Shown: positions 27,678 through 38,238 of the stretch, one piece after another
Numbering within the stretch: the stretch's first letter is position 1
Layout of the letters: each line of letters starts with the position of its first letter
Assembly (NCBI RefSeq): GCF_002811765.1
Contig: NZ_NPDR01000002.1
Coordinates: forward strand, 248,001 to 312,000
From: Leptospira saintgironsiae
GTDB taxonomy: Bacteria; Spirochaetota; Leptospiria; Leptospirales; Leptospiraceae
DNA: 64,000 nt
Direction of reading: 5' to 3'
The notes under the pieces: model-generated
What the model was told of the DNA's origin: nothing
What the model saw: only the letters and a program-made list of their open reading frames with translations
Database searches by the model: none
Position numbers and translations under genes: made by a program

Positions 27678-28762
27678 TCTATAGGATTTTGGCCCTAAGT
27701 TTAGTATTCTTTTTAGGATTTTATTATTTTTTAGGGAATCCATACGAGTCCGCAAGAACCGTACAAAAAACTTGGTATTGGAATAAAGAATCTAAGCTAG
27801 CAAGTTTTCCCGATCCTCGGAGCGATTTCGATCCGGAAAGGATAATCAATGGATACAAAACTAAAACTTCTTATATTAGAATTCCTTGGGGGGAATCCAT
27901 CCCGACTGATGATTCACTTAGAATAGAATATCCACTTAGAGCCAAAGGATATTTAGCTTATAAAAAGATAGGAAGTTCTGTGGAGTTTTTTTCAGAAGCA
28001 GGAGAACTTCTTTGGACCAAGGATTATAAAAGTTATCCTCGTATCCATCCTGATGGTAATCTGGTTCTATTTTTATCAGGGGATAATAACCAAGTTTTAG
28101 TTTCTGATATTAACGGAAATTCTTTAGGCGCCAAAAAACTTGACGGTAGATTTTTAACAGACATCTCATTTGCTCCAAAAGGAATTTCTAATGGAGAAAC
28201 TGCAGTCTTATTTTCCGGCGGAGAATTATTTCTTTTAGATGGAAAGGGAGACAAACTTTTTGAAGCTAAATTAGGGGAGAAGGAACCGGTCTTTGCAAAA
28301 AGTCTTTCTATCTCCGCTAATGGACAGAAGATCGCAGTTCATTTTCTAAAAAACAATAGAGACTTTATCCGAGTATATGATAGAGACGGATCAGAATCGG
28401 AAGAATGGAATCTTGGTAGAGTGATCCCTTATAAAGTGAATCTTGCAGTTTCGAATGATGGGGGAGTGCTTGCTGGCTTCTCTGATAAACTGACCTTATA
28501 TTCTAAATCTGGAAAAGTGATCTTCGAAAAGACTCGAAACAAGGCACAGTCAGTTTATCAAACTGTATTTCATTCAGGAACTTGGTTTGCAGGTGAATGG
28601 GAAGGCAATTTATTCTTCTTAGATGAAGAAGGTTATATTCTTAAAGAAGAAAAGATCCGAACCGGAGAAAAACCATTTCGTTTTTATTCTTCTGGCCGTA
28701 ACGGAGAAGCCTTCTTAGAAGGTGGAAGCGATATCGTGCTTTATCGAGAGCTTGCAAGATAG
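27674..28762 (+). CDS. Membrane-anchored beta-propeller-like protein, function unknown
   Basis: A 362-aa protein starting in an ATGA overlap with cinA. One N-terminal TM helix (about 2-20) anchors a periplasmic domain made of repeated short beta strands such as GELLWTKDYKSYPRIHPDGN, GNSLGAKKLDGRF and GYILKEEKIRTGE. The G-x-x-L-x-x-x-x-L alternation resembles PQQ or WD40-like propellers, but no clear signature is present. I do not recognise a named family. Confidence 0.6.
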   Translation: MIYRILALSLVFFLGFYYFLGNPYESARTVQKTWYWNKESKLASFPDPRSDFDPERIINGYKTKTSYIRIPWGESIPTDDSLRIEYPLRAKGYLAYKKIGSSVEFFSEAGELLWTKDYKSYPRIHPDGNLVLFLSGDNNQVLVSDINGNSLGAKKLDGRFLTDISFAPKGISNGETAVLFSGGELFLLDGKGDKLFEAKLGEKEPVFAKSLSISANGQKIAVHFLKNNRDFIRVYDRDGSESEEWNLGRVIPYKVNLAVSNDGGVLAGFSDKLTLYSKSGKVIFEKTRNKAQSVYQTVFHSGTWFAGEWEGNLFFLDEEGYILKEEKIRTGEKPFRFYSSGRNGEAFLEGGSDIVLYRELAR

Positions 28763-28805
28763 GAATTTTGATGTAGGAACTCCAACACGCAGGCTCTACA
28801 GTGAA

Positions 28806-29804
28806 TCAAACTTCATAAATTGAAAGAGATTTGTAGCCCTTATTCGTCTGCTTGTCCAATAGTGCGATAATCTCAGTTCTTGTGTCCTTCTCTATATTAA
28901 AGATTAACTGATCAGAGATCTCTCTACAGATATACAAACCACGACCATGAGAATCTGCAAGACCCGCAGGCAAACCTGTAGGACTGTCCACAGTGATATG
29001 TCTATCTAGACGTTTTAAGATTTCCTTTTTGTTCAGAGAGCCGAAATGATCTCGGACTACTACAATATAAGAATTTTCTGCGATCCCGTAGCCAATCTCA
29101 AAATAATCAGTTTCAGCTAGTTGTATATGTTCTAAAGGAACAAGAAGATCACGGGAAGGAAGTTCATATTGGTATTTTGAATTTCCTTTGGAGTCTCTCG
29201 GAGCACGGATCATTGCATTAGAAGTCAGCTCTTCCAAGATTTGTTGGACCGCGTTAGGAGCTCCTTTTTCGATCAGGAATTTACCAACACGATTACAAAT
29301 ATAATTTCGATCCTTGTCGGAACTGATCTTGCGGAACACGATCCCATTTTCCGGCGGAACTAGGAATACTTCTTCTCCGCCGTCACCTTCTAAGATCTTA
29401 AAATCAGGACCGAAATATTTTTCCACTCCGAAGATTTCTTTGTACAGAAGTTTTTTGACCATGACTGTGATCAGATTAATATCCAAGAAGGAATATTTAG
29501 GAATGATATTCCATATGTCATGTTGGTAAGCAAAATTGATATAATCGTTAATATTATAAGCGGTCATCAAGGAATACTGAACTGTAGGATATTCCTTTTG
29601 GATTGTTTTGATCAAATCCAGTCCTGATTTTCCTGGCATACGAATATCAGTGATGACCAGATCCACATGTTCGTTAGAAAGAATTTTGACTGCTTCATCG
29701 TAATTTTCTGCATCGAAAACTTCGTAATCTCTAACCAGGATATCTTTTACTGCCTCCCGGATGGAGTGTATATCTTCTACTACTAAGATACGATGATTGG
29801 ACAA
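28806..29804 (-). CDS. Response regulator with C-terminal HATPase-like domain
   Basis: A 332-aa protein. The receiver domain (1-120) has the acid pocket E10/D11, phospho-acceptor D53 ([10 protein letters not shown]), T79-type switch in YSLMTAYN and K104-type region. Residues about 165-330 resemble an anti-sigma/histidine-kinase ATPase: N-box [13 protein letters not shown], then [10 protein letters not shown] in place of DxGxG, and [16 protein letters not shown] receiver driving an ATPase rather than DNA binding suggests phosphorylation-controlled partner switching. It follows the histidine kinase gene by one base. Confidence 0.82.
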   Translation of the reverse strand: MSNHRILVVEDIHSIREAVKDILVRDYEVFDAENYDEAVKILSNEHVDLVITDIRMPGKSGLDLIKTIQKEYPTVQYSLMTAYNINDYINFAYQHDIWNIIPKYSFLDINLITVMVKKLLYKEIFGVEKYFGPDFKILEGDGGEEVFLVPPENGIVFRKISSDKDRNYICNRVGKFLIEKGAPNAVQQILEELTSNAMIRAPRDSKGNSKYQYELPSRDLLVPLEHIQLAETDYFEIGYGIAENSYIVVVRDHFGSLNKKEILKRLDRHITVDSPTGLPAGLADSHGRGLYICREISDQLIFNIEKDTRTEIIALLDKQTNKGYKSLSIYEV

Positions 29805-29805
29805 T

Positions 29806-30939
29806 TTAGTTTCCTTTGGGTTGTACTAATGGAAGAGAAATTTTAAATCTGGTCCTTCTGTCATAAGAACGAACAGTCAATTCCCCAGAATGTTCTCTTA
29901 CGATGGAGTGACAGATGGAAAGTCCGAGCCCAGTTCCGATCCCAGACTTATTTTTGGAAAAGAAAGGAGAGAAAATTTTATCCAGCATATCTTCTGGAAT
30001 TCCTCCTGCGGTATCTTCTACAAAAATATGCATCATATTACGAGTGCGTCTTACTTCGACTTTGATCTTACCTTCTCCATAATCGTAAGCTTGCAGAGAG
30101 TTTTTAAAAAGATTAATAAATAATCTCTCCATTTTGACCGGATTAAATTGGAAGGTCATACCAGGTTCACTTAAAATTTCCCATTCAGTATTTTTGGAAA
30201 GAACAGGGTAGACCCAAATGACCGAATCTTTTGCTTTCATTATGGTTTCATGAATATCCGCGTTTGTAGTAACTAGTTTGTCCGGTTTAGCAAAACTGAT
30301 GACATCTAAAACGATCATTGCAGCGCGGGTGAGATCTTCTTTGATCATCTCCAATCTTTTACGGAAAAAAGTTGGATCCATAGTGGATAAATTATTCATC
30401 AAATTTTGAAGTGTGAGGCTCATGCCTGTGAGTGGGTTATTTAACTCATGAGCAACACCGGAGATAAAAATTCCAAGAGAAGCAAGGTTACGTATTCTAA
30501 GGTTCTCTTCTTCTTTCTCTTTGATACGAGTGATATTGCTGATCTTCTCTACTATGGAGACGATACTTCCATCTTTACGAATCGGGAAAAAATCTAAATA
30601 TAATGTTTCCTTTTGATCATTGGCCACATGAAAAACTTCGCGCCCAACTTCTCCCTTTCCTTCGAACCCCGCATCGAAGTCTGGTTCATCTTCGTGATGA
30701 TCCTTCATTGGACAGTAAGGACAAACAGCAGAACGGTTGTACAGAACCTCATAACATTTTCGGCCCAAGGTAGACGGGAAGTCAGGCTCACTCGAAAATT
30801 CAAGAGTGGCCTTGTTTACACGACGGACCCTGAAGCCCGAGTCTATTAAAACTAGGGGCTCTGTGATTCCGTCCAGAATTGCTTGGAGTTCCTCCGCTCT
30901 TTCGTGGAGGTTTTCCATTAGGGATGACATCCGGATCAA
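29806..30939 (-). CDS. PAS-domain sensor histidine kinase
   Basis: A 377-aa, apparently soluble kinase. The PAS domain (about 15-140) includes a CPYCPMKD cysteine pair (C73, C76) that could sense redox or metal. The H-box [12 protein letters not shown] has phospho-acceptor H164. The ATPase has N-box [11 protein letters not shown]-box DTAGGIP, F-box FSPFFSK and G-box GTGLGLSIC. It overlaps the upstream secreted-protein gene (ATGA) and directly precedes the response regulator, its likely partner. Confidence 0.9.
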   Translation of the reverse strand: MIRMSSLMENLHERAEELQAILDGITEPLVLIDSGFRVRRVNKATLEFSSEPDFPSTLGRKCYEVLYNRSAVCPYCPMKDHHEDEPDFDAGFEGKGEVGREVFHVANDQKETLYLDFFPIRKDGSIVSIVEKISNITRIKEKEEENLRIRNLASLGIFISGVAHELNNPLTGMSLTLQNLMNNLSTMDPTFFRKRLEMIKEDLTRAAMIVLDVISFAKPDKLVTTNADIHETIMKAKDSVIWVYPVLSKNTEWEILSEPGMTFQFNPVKMERLFINLFKNSLQAYDYGEGKIKVEVRRTRNMMHIFVEDTAGGIPEDMLDKIFSPFFSKNKSGIGTGLGLSICHSIVREHSGELTVRSYDRRTRFKISLPLVQPKGN

Positions 30940-31700
30940 TATTCTAGGGATTCTTTATAACTTTGCAGTAATTTTTTTTGATTTCTGGAAGAATGTTGAG
31001 ACTGCATTTCTTGGAGTCTTAGAACATGCACAAAAAAATCCTCGATCAGCTTTAAGTAGAATTCTTTCTTAAACTCAGATCTATCCCGGTTTACCCCCTC
31101 ATCAGGTAGGTAATTCAGAGGATATTCTGCCTCTTTACCGTTCTTATCCGCGTAAATCACCAGATCATCCACATTATTATCCAAAGGAGTAGTGTCCGTC
31201 ATCCGGATCATGATCGTATCTTCCGCAGAATAATTCGCAGTTTTAATTTCAGAAACCACCTTGGAAAGAGTGGATCCATTAAATTCCAGAAGAATGGACT
31301 TTTCTTCTGCTCTTTCTATCCCGCCTGGAGTAGAAGATTGGGTCACTGAAAACTTAGTGATCTTTACACCTTTACGGTTTGGATAATTCCCCACCCAAGT
31401 TACCAAGGTCCCAATAGGAAGAGCATCCATTCTTTCAAATTTCAAAAGTTCTCTTGCAACACTTAGGCTTTCATAAGCACGTAAGATACGTTGGTTCAAC
31501 ATTTGGGTAGAAGAAGACGAGGAATTGTTCTGGGATTTTGTCCCATCCTGGTTCTGAGCGTTAATGGAAAGAAAGGAAAGAAGAAGGAGTAGAAGGAAGA
31601 CGGCCTTAGAGGCCGCCTTCGGGGAAGAATAAAAATTAAGGCTTAGGTTGCGCTGGTGCTTCTGTACTTGGAGCGGTAGTAGGCGCGGATTCTTGGGCAT
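30936..31700 (-). CDS. Secreted protein of unknown function, starting inside secG
   Basis: The ATG at 31700 lies 65 bases inside the secG 3' end in another frame, with a strong AAGGAGG six bases upstream. No standard start exists between it and the signal peptide. The predicted 254-aa protein has an unusually long n-region (about 33 residues) before a hydrophobic core ([18 protein letters not shown]). The mature part has no family I recognise: an N-terminal helical stretch ([19 protein letters not shown]), a central beta-rich part and a C-terminal charged helix. It precedes the histidine kinase and may be linked to its signal. Confidence 0.7.
   Translation of the reverse strand: MPKNPRLLPLQVQKHQRNLSLNFYSSPKAASKAVFLLLLLLSFLSINAQNQDGTKSQNNSSSSSTQMLNQRILRAYESLSVARELLKFERMDALPIGTLVTWVGNYPNRKGVKITKFSVTQSSTPGGIERAEEKSILLEFNGSTLSKVVSEIKTANYSAEDTIMIRMTDTTPLDNNVDDLVIYADKNGKEAEYPLNYLPDEGVNRDRSEFKKEFYLKLIEDFFVHVLRLQEMQSQHSSRNQKKLLQSYKESLEY
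31596..31620 (-). terminator. Strong hairpin downstream of secG, inside the next gene
   Basis: On the minus strand GAAGGCGGCCT, loop CTA and AGGCCGTCTTC form an 11-base stem with one G-U pair, followed by a pyrimidine-rich tract. It is 16 bases past the secG stop but encodes part of the signal peptide of the overlapping gene. It may be an attenuator or 3'-end stabiliser rather than a full terminator. Confidence 0.5.
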
Positions 31701-32016
31701 TTGTCCCTCCTTGGTTGCCCTGGGCCTCTTCCGCTGCAGGTGGAGGAAGGATCTCAGGTGTTGGAGTGGTATTGTATCCACTAGTCTTTGCAAAAAGGAA
31801 AGAAAGAATCAGAGAAAGTGCCAAAAAAGTGAGTCCAGCAACTCTGGTTGCCTTAGTCAAAACATCCGCAGTAGAGGAACCAAAAACAGATTGGCTTGCT
31901 CCTCCACCAAGAACTCCACCCATTCCACCTTTGCCGGTTTGGATCATAACAAGAAGGATCAGAAATAGACTGACGAATACGAAAAGAACAAGGATGGTTC
32001 CGGTGATAAAGCCCAT
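31636..32016 (-). CDS. secG: Protein translocase subunit SecG
   Basis: A 126-aa SecYEG component with two TM helices (about 5-25 and 55-75). The conserved middle segment [24 protein letters not shown] lies between them (first and last parts typical of SecG). The C-terminus is a Pro/Ala/Thr/Gln-rich tail of about 45 residues, part of which is double-coded with the next gene. It follows tpiA, as in many bacteria where secG is linked to gap-pgk-tpi. Confidence 0.92.
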   Translation of the reverse strand: MGFITGTILVLFVFVSLFLILLVMIQTGKGGMGGVLGGGASQSVFGSSTADVLTKATRVAGLTFLALSLILSFLFAKTSGYNTTPTPEILPPPAAEEAQGNQGGTNAQESAPTTAPSTEAPAQPKP

Positions 32017-32151
32017 GAGTCGAATTCCTAAAGGTATAAAGGTTTGTTTTTTGGCGAAATAATCCGCTTTAAATCCAAACTACCGCCAAGCCCTAGGCTG
32101 ACAAGCCGTTTAGTATATTCCTAAACATATGCCTATGACGGTAGTAATAAA
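32017..32151 (-). other. tpiA-secG spacer with nested inverted repeats
   Basis: The 135-base gap includes CTACCG (32080-32085) pairing with CGGTAG (32139-32144), and GTTTAG pairing with CTAAAC inside it. No T-run follows. It could be a structured secG leader; no tRNA-like fold or known riboswitch was recognised. Confidence 0.35.
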
Positions 32152-32904
32152 TTAGAATAAAGCTAAGAAGCTTGCAAGCTTCTGGCTGGCCCCGCCTACG
32201 AGCCCTCCATCTATATCCGCTTGGGATAAAAGTTCCTTTACGTTATCAGCTTTTACTGAACCTCCATAAAGGATAGGCGTCACATCAGCGATTGTTTTTC
32301 CATTTTGGAATAATCCGGAAATTTCTTTTCTGATAAATGCGTGTGCTTCTTGTGCTTGAGCAGGGGTTGCAACTTTACCTGTTCCGATTGCCCAAACAGG
32401 TTCGTAAGCTACCCAGATACGAGAAAACTGGTCGCTTTCAATAGAACCTAAACCCTCTTGGATTTGTTTTTTCAGAACCTCGAAGGTATTACCTGATTCT
32501 CTTTCAGCCAGAGTTTCTCCCACACAATACACAGCAGTAAAACCATGTTTTGTAAGATAAGAGATCTTTTGGTTACAGAATACACTTGTTTCCCCTAAGA
32601 ATTGTCTTCTTTCAGAGTGGCCAACGAGTGCAAATTTAATACCTATTTCTGATAGTTGATCAGGACCGGTTTCTCCAGTCATAGCAGTGAGAGGAGCAGG
32701 GTAGATATTCTGGGCTCCGACTGCAATTTTCGAATTTTCTAATATTCGAGCAATAGCAGCCAGATGAATGGAAGAAGGAAATACAACCGCCTTTTTATTA
32801 TCTGGAAGAGAAGAAGACTTTTCTTTTAGGCCGCTTGCGAGAGCCAATGCTTCCTTTTCGGAAAGATTCATTTTCCAGTTACCAGCGATAATTTTAGGGC
32901 GCAT
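32152..32904 (-). CDS. tpiA: Triosephosphate isomerase
   Basis: A 250-aa TIM barrel interconverting dihydroxyacetone phosphate and glyceraldehyde 3-phosphate. Catalytic residues are visible: K11 (GNWKMN), H96 (VGHSERR) and E168 ([13 protein letters not shown]). The phosphate loop YGGSVKADN and GGLVGGAS are intact. It is the third gene of gap-pgk-tpiA. Confidence 0.97.
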   Translation of the reverse strand: MRPKIIAGNWKMNLSEKEALALASGLKEKSSSLPDNKKAVVFPSSIHLAAIARILENSKIAVGAQNIYPAPLTAMTGETGPDQLSEIGIKFALVGHSERRQFLGETSVFCNQKISYLTKHGFTAVYCVGETLAERESGNTFEVLKKQIQEGLGSIESDQFSRIWVAYEPVWAIGTGKVATPAQAQEAHAFIRKEISGLFQNGKTIADVTPILYGGSVKADNVKELLSQADIDGGLVGGASQKLASFLALF

Positions 32905-32925
32905 ATATATTTCCTTTGATTCGTT

Positions 32926-34116
32926 TTAGGTTTTTTCTTTCAGAAGAGCAACAACTCCGGGAAGTTTTTTCCCTTCTAAAAATTCTAAGGAGGCTCCTCC
33001 TCCAGTAGAAACGTGAGTGATCTTATCTTCCACTTTAGCCTTATTGATAGCTGCGATGGAATCTCCTCCGCCTACGACAGTTCTGGCTTTGGACTTAGAA
33101 ACCGCTTTCGCGATTGCCATGGTTCCAGGTGCGAATTTATCGAATTCGAAAACTCCCATAGGACCATTCCAAACGATCGTAGCCGCATTCTTAATTACTT
33201 TTTCGTAATTTGAAATTGTCTTAGGACCGATATCCATTCCCATCCAACCGTCCAAAATTCCCATCTTGTCTACGGTTTTAGTCTTAGCATTCGCATCGAA
33301 TTTATCACCGATTACATGATCCACAGGAAGTTGAAAATCCACACCTGCGACTCCGGCTCTTTCGATAAGTTGGAAAGCTTCTACTTCGAAATCTCTTTCT
33401 ACTAAGGAATTTCCAACAGGGATCGCTCTGGATTTAAGAAAGGTATAAGCCATTCCTCCGCCGATCAAAATATGATCCACTTTTTCGATCAGGTTTTTGA
33501 TCACACTGATCTTAGAAGAAACCTTAGAACCTCCGATGATTGCAACGAAAGGTTTTGCAGGGCGGGAAAGTAGGGAAGAAAGTTCGGTGATCTCTTTGTA
33601 CATCAACAAACCTGCAAAAGAAGGCAGAAGATGTGCAATTCCTTCCGTAGATGCATGAGCTCTGTGAGCCGCACCGAATGCATCGTTTACATAAACATCA
33701 GCAAGAGCAGCTAGGCTTTTGGAAAAGGCTGCATTATTCTCTTCTTCTTCTTTATGGAAACGTAAATTTTCAAGAACTAGGATCTCTCCATCTTTTAGTT
33801 CTTTAGAAAGTTTAACTGCATTTTCTCCGATCACGTCTTTGGAGAATATTACGGAAGTTTTAACTAAATCTTTAAAAACTTCGTAAACAGGCTCCATAGA
33901 ATATTGAGGATCCGGTTTACCTTTAGGGCGGCCAAGGTGACTTGCGATCACCACCCTGGCACCTTTTTTTACCAAAAGTTCAATGGTAGGAAGTGTCTTT
34001 TCAATTCTAGTCTTGTCGGAAACTTTACCGTTTTCCAGAGGGACGTTAAAATCGACCCTCAGAAAAACTCGTTTCCCCTTGAAGTCCTCGTTTTCGAGTC
34101 TGGGTAATTGCTGCAT
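32926..34116 (-). CDS. pgk: Phosphoglycerate kinase
   Basis: A 396-aa monomeric kinase making ATP from 1,3-bisphosphoglycerate. N-terminal substrate motifs are [13 protein letters not shown] and [13 protein letters not shown]-terminal nucleotide motifs are [11 protein letters not shown] and GGGDSIAAI followed by [13 protein letters not shown]. It lies three bases after gap, so it is co-transcribed. Confidence 0.97.
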   Translation of the reverse strand: MQQLPRLENEDFKGKRVFLRVDFNVPLENGKVSDKTRIEKTLPTIELLVKKGARVVIASHLGRPKGKPDPQYSMEPVYEVFKDLVKTSVIFSKDVIGENAVKLSKELKDGEILVLENLRFHKEEEENNAAFSKSLAALADVYVNDAFGAAHRAHASTEGIAHLLPSFAGLLMYKEITELSSLLSRPAKPFVAIIGGSKVSSKISVIKNLIEKVDHILIGGGMAYTFLKSRAIPVGNSLVERDFEVEAFQLIERAGVAGVDFQLPVDHVIGDKFDANAKTKTVDKMGILDGWMGMDIGPKTISNYEKVIKNAATIVWNGPMGVFEFDKFAPGTMAIAKAVSKSKARTVVGGGDSIAAINKAKVEDKITHVSTGGGASLEFLEGKKLPGVVALLKEKT

Positions 34117-34119
34117 CGA

Positions 34120-35145
<1,026 letters not shown>

Positions 35146-35167
35146 TTAATGTTATTTGATAAAACAG

Positions 35168-35180
35168 GAGCCTTTGGCTC
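35168..35180 (-). terminator. Short hairpin between lepB-like gene and gap
   Basis: GAGCC and GGCTC flank a 3-base loop. On the minus strand CTGTTTTATC follows, which is only weakly T-rich. It is either a weak terminator for the lepB-like gene or part of the gap leader. The rest of the 197-base gap shows nothing I recognise. Confidence 0.35.
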
Positions 35181-35324
35181 TTCAAATACATGTTTTTATA
35201 ACAAAACCATCCTGAAAATCCGTTTTTTGAAGAATTTTGGTACGGATTCTAATGGTTTTTGAGCGATCAAAAGGCTTAAAAGAGCGCTACGATGAAAAAA
35301 GAAGGAAGTTGGCTGGTTAAAGAT

Positions 35325-35882
35325 CTACAGCACCTTGCCTAGGATCTTTTCGAAAGGGAGAGGACCGAAATCTCTGGAATCTATGCAGTCATCTCGGTTA
35401 TCGCATAGTAGAAAGTAATTTCGATCTTCTACCGTTAGGTTGGAAAGATTGTCTCTATTAGAATAGGTCCCAGAGAATGCAGGTCTTGCATCCTTGAATT
35501 GTAAGGAGAAGTCTGATTTTTCCTGAGCCTCAGAGATTCCGTTCCTAAAAAGGACCTTGTCCTTGATGAAGATCTGGTCTCCCGATTTTCCCATGATGCG
35601 GACAAGTGTTACTTTTCCTTTTTGTGTAGGATGTTCAACTAAAACCACATCACCTAAAAACAAGGAAGAATCTCGAACGAATCGAGAGATATAAATTCTT
35701 TTTCCCTTTGGGAATGCCGGAGACATCTCTTCCGTTTCTGGAACGAAAGGAAATACAAACCAAATTCGAACTGCGGTCGCGAATAAAAATCCGACTGCAA
35801 GTGAGATCGAAATTATCTGAGCGAATTTCTTTCGATCAAATTTTTTTTCCTTCTCTCCGAACTCTTTTTTCAATGAGAACAT
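35325..35882 (-). CDS. Signal peptidase I-like protein, apparently catalytically inactive
   Basis: A 185-aa S26-family protein with a TM helix at about residues 22-46. The family frame is clear: EMSPAFPKGKRIYISRF aligns with the SMxPTLxxGDxxxVxKF box, LVRIMGKSGD with the KRVIGxPGD box, and CDNRDDCIDSRDFGPLP with the GDNRxxSxDSRxxGxVP box. The catalytic Ser position is Glu52 and the catalytic Lys position is Val94. It is therefore probably a non-peptidase paralogue. A true LepB must be encoded elsewhere. Confidence 0.75.
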   Translation of the reverse strand: MFSLKKEFGEKEKKFDRKKFAQIISISLAVGFLFATAVRIWFVFPFVPETEEMSPAFPKGKRIYISRFVRDSSLFLGDVVLVEHPTQKGKVTLVRIMGKSGDQIFIKDKVLFRNGISEAQEKSDFSLQFKDARPAFSGTYSNRDNLSNLTVEDRNYFLLCDNRDDCIDSRDFGPLPFEKILGKVL

Positions 35883-35941
35883 TATAGGCTAAGGTATGAA
35901 TGTATAGAAAATGGGCAAAGTAGATTTTATTTAAAAAAAAG

Positions 35942-37528
35942 TTGAAATATCAGATTTTCGAGGGTCATATATTCGGATTCGAAAATAAGGGAATCTTCTT
36001 CTCCTTGGAAACAAACGGCAGAAAAAGTCTAAATTCTAAACTTCAGTTATTAATTCCGCTTAGTTGTATTGTATTCACAGCATTATTCTTATTTAAGGTA
36101 GATGCAAATTCTGTCTTAGTCTCAGATAACCAAAATAAGATCGTTCAGGCCCAAGCATTCATAGACTCGGGATTCAAAAGCCAATATCTTAGCTGTAAAA
36201 TATTAGAAGATCTAGGTGGATGCAAATTTTTTCCAAGCTGGCAGGTCCATTTACAAAATGGGATTTCCGGTCCATTTCCCGTAGCATTCTCTTTATATGC
36301 TTCCATATTCGGTTTATTAGGAAATTATAGTTTTCTATTTTACGTTTCTATTTTATTCTTTTGGATCGGAGTATTCTTCCTAAAATTCGAATTGGACTTG
36401 AAATGGTCTTCAATTCTTTTCTTAAGTTTTGGACCCGCTTTTTTTCATTCCGCATTATTCCCAGATTATTCGATTACATTCCTTTTAACCTGCATAGGAA
36501 TTACATTTTATGCCTGCCCAGTAAAGACTAGACCACTCGGACTTTTTATAGGACTTTTTGTAGGACTCGGGTTCTTCTTTCGGCCAGAGAATACAATTTT
36601 ATACTTCTTATTGGGAGTATTTCACCTGATCGAATTCATTTATAAAGGTGGATCTGAAGTTTCTACCAGAGATAAGGACAGGTTTGTTTTACTCATTGGA
36701 ACAGGCATAGGAGTATTATTTTACGGAATTTTAAACTATTATTTATATGGTTCCGCTTTAGGAACGAGAATTGAGACCAATGCAGAAATTGGCTGGGATA
36801 CTGGATTTGAAAAATATACTTCTCTACTCATCTTCGGAAATGGGAGAGTTGGATTTTTGCTCTTCTGTCCTTGGATTTTGCTTTGGTTGGTATACTTTTT
36901 CATTCGCTGGAAAGAATTCGAAAAATTTGAAAGAAAGCTTTATTTAGCAATTTTGATTTCCTTATTTTTAGGTGCCTATCTTGCTCCTAATGATTCCAAT
37001 ATAGATTGGGGAACAAGATATCTTTCTTGGCTAATCGTTCCAGTAGTCGTTTTGTTCTTCTCCCAAAAAAAATCCGAAAATGTCCCAAAGGTTATCTGGA
37101 TTTTGACAGTGATCTTATTCTTAGTTACCTTATTCTTCTCTAAGATTTACTTTTTGACTCAGGAAAAACTTTCTCATGAGTATATAAAATATAATAAGTT
37201 CTTATTGGATTCGAATCCGGATATATATGTGACAACGGATTCAAGGATATCTGCATTATTTGGGCAGGAGATTTTACGTAAAAAAGTATTGAGGATAGAA
37301 GATATAGAAGATCTGCCTAGATTAACAAGACTTCTTGCTCCTAAAAAAGGATCTATATCCTTGGTGCGTTACGAGCCGATCACATTATCTCTAATCGAGA
37401 CCTTAGAAAAAAATGATTCTGAAAGATTAGGAACTGAAATGGAAGATTGGTTTTTAGAATCAAGATGGACATTAGAATCCAAGCAAACTTTAGAAAAGAT
37501 AGAAATTCTTAAATTTGTACGTAATTAA
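35942..37528 (+). CDS. Multi-TM protein, probable GT-C type glycosyltransferase
   Basis: A 528-aa protein with about 11 TM helices. The first periplasmic loop after TM1 carries an acidic pair region (LVSDNQNKIVQAQAF), the position where GT-C enzymes keep their catalytic Asp. Later TM segments resemble dolichyl-phosphate-mannose-type transferases, and a soluble C-terminal part (about 415-528) follows. The TTG start has weak support and a start further in cannot be excluded. The substrate is unknown; it could act on cell-surface glycans. Confidence 0.55.
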   Translation: MKYQIFEGHIFGFENKGIFFSLETNGRKSLNSKLQLLIPLSCIVFTALFLFKVDANSVLVSDNQNKIVQAQAFIDSGFKSQYLSCKILEDLGGCKFFPSWQVHLQNGISGPFPVAFSLYASIFGLLGNYSFLFYVSILFFWIGVFFLKFELDLKWSSILFLSFGPAFFHSALFPDYSITFLLTCIGITFYACPVKTRPLGLFIGLFVGLGFFFRPENTILYFLLGVFHLIEFIYKGGSEVSTRDKDRFVLLIGTGIGVLFYGILNYYLYGSALGTRIETNAEIGWDTGFEKYTSLLIFGNGRVGFLLFCPWILLWLVYFFIRWKEFEKFERKLYLAILISLFLGAYLAPNDSNIDWGTRYLSWLIVPVVVLFFSQKKSENVPKVIWILTVILFLVTLFFSKIYFLTQEKLSHEYIKYNKFLLDSNPDIYVTTDSRISALFGQEILRKKVLRIEDIEDLPRLTRLLAPKKGSISLVRYEPITLSLIETLEKNDSERLGTEMEDWFLESRWTLESKQTLEKIEILKFVRN

Positions 37529-37629
37529 ATTTAGATACAAGAGTAACCACACTCAAGAAATCATCCATATTTTGGACTTGTGTAGTTCAAGGAATGTTGT
37601 AAGATTGAGCTGCTATTGAGGGAAAATAT

Positions 37630-38187
37630 ATGCAAGAAGTACATCTGTCCGGAAATATATTAGAATACATGGGTAAACGTCCTATCTTTAAAGATGGGGT
37701 GTTTTTAGCTCCAGGTTCTTTGGTAGTAGGGGATGTAGTGATCGGGAAAGATTCCTCTATCTGGTTCCAAACATTGATTCGTGGAGATGTGAATTATATT
37801 CGTATTGGAGACAATGTAAATATACAGGACATGACAGTTGTCCATGTTTCCAGAAACACTCATCCAGTAGAGATTGGAGACAACGTCTCTGTAGGTCATA
37901 GAGCTGTTCTTCACGGATGCAAACTTAAAAATAATTCATTCGTAGGAATGGGCGCGATCATCATGGACGGAGTGGAGCTCGGAGAATACTCGTTCGTGGC
38001 TGCAGGTGCAATGATTACCCCAGGTAAAATCATCCCTCCTGGAGTGATGGTAATGGGATCTCCTGCAAAAATTGTAAGAGATATTACGGAAGAAGAAAGG
38101 AATCTGATCGAGAGAACGGCTGTAAATTACGTTAACTATAAGAACAATTATTTGGAAGATTTTTCCTATAGGATCAGTATAGTTTAA
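37630..38187 (+). CDS. Gamma-carbonic anhydrase family protein
   Basis: A 185-aa left-handed beta-helix with hexapeptide repeats ([23 protein letters not shown] and similar). The metal histidines are all present: H72 (VVH), H90 (VGH) and H95 (VLH), with R51 and D53 in RGDVNYI. Active gamma-class enzymes hydrate CO2, but many family members (YrdA, PaaY, CaiE) have other or unknown roles. The next gene follows after about 50 bases. Confidence 0.88.
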   Translation: MQEVHLSGNILEYMGKRPIFKDGVFLAPGSLVVGDVVIGKDSSIWFQTLIRGDVNYIRIGDNVNIQDMTVVHVSRNTHPVEIGDNVSVGHRAVLHGCKLKNNSFVGMGAIIMDGVELGEYSFVAAGAMITPGKIIPPGVMVMGSPAKIVRDITEEERNLIERTAVNYVNYKNNYLEDFSYRISIV

Positions 38188-38238
38188 TTTTCCAAAATTT
38201 TCCTATACGTTTAGGGAATATGCAGAATACTTTACTAT

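Noticed and set aside
31701..31793. Upstream extension of the secreted-protein frame inside secG
   Set aside because: The ATG at 31793 lacks a ribosome-binding site, while ATG 31700 has a strong AAGGAGG.
32017..32151. Possible small RNA or tRNA between tpiA and secG
   Set aside because: Inverted repeats exist but no cloverleaf, CCA end or known RNA motif could be formed.
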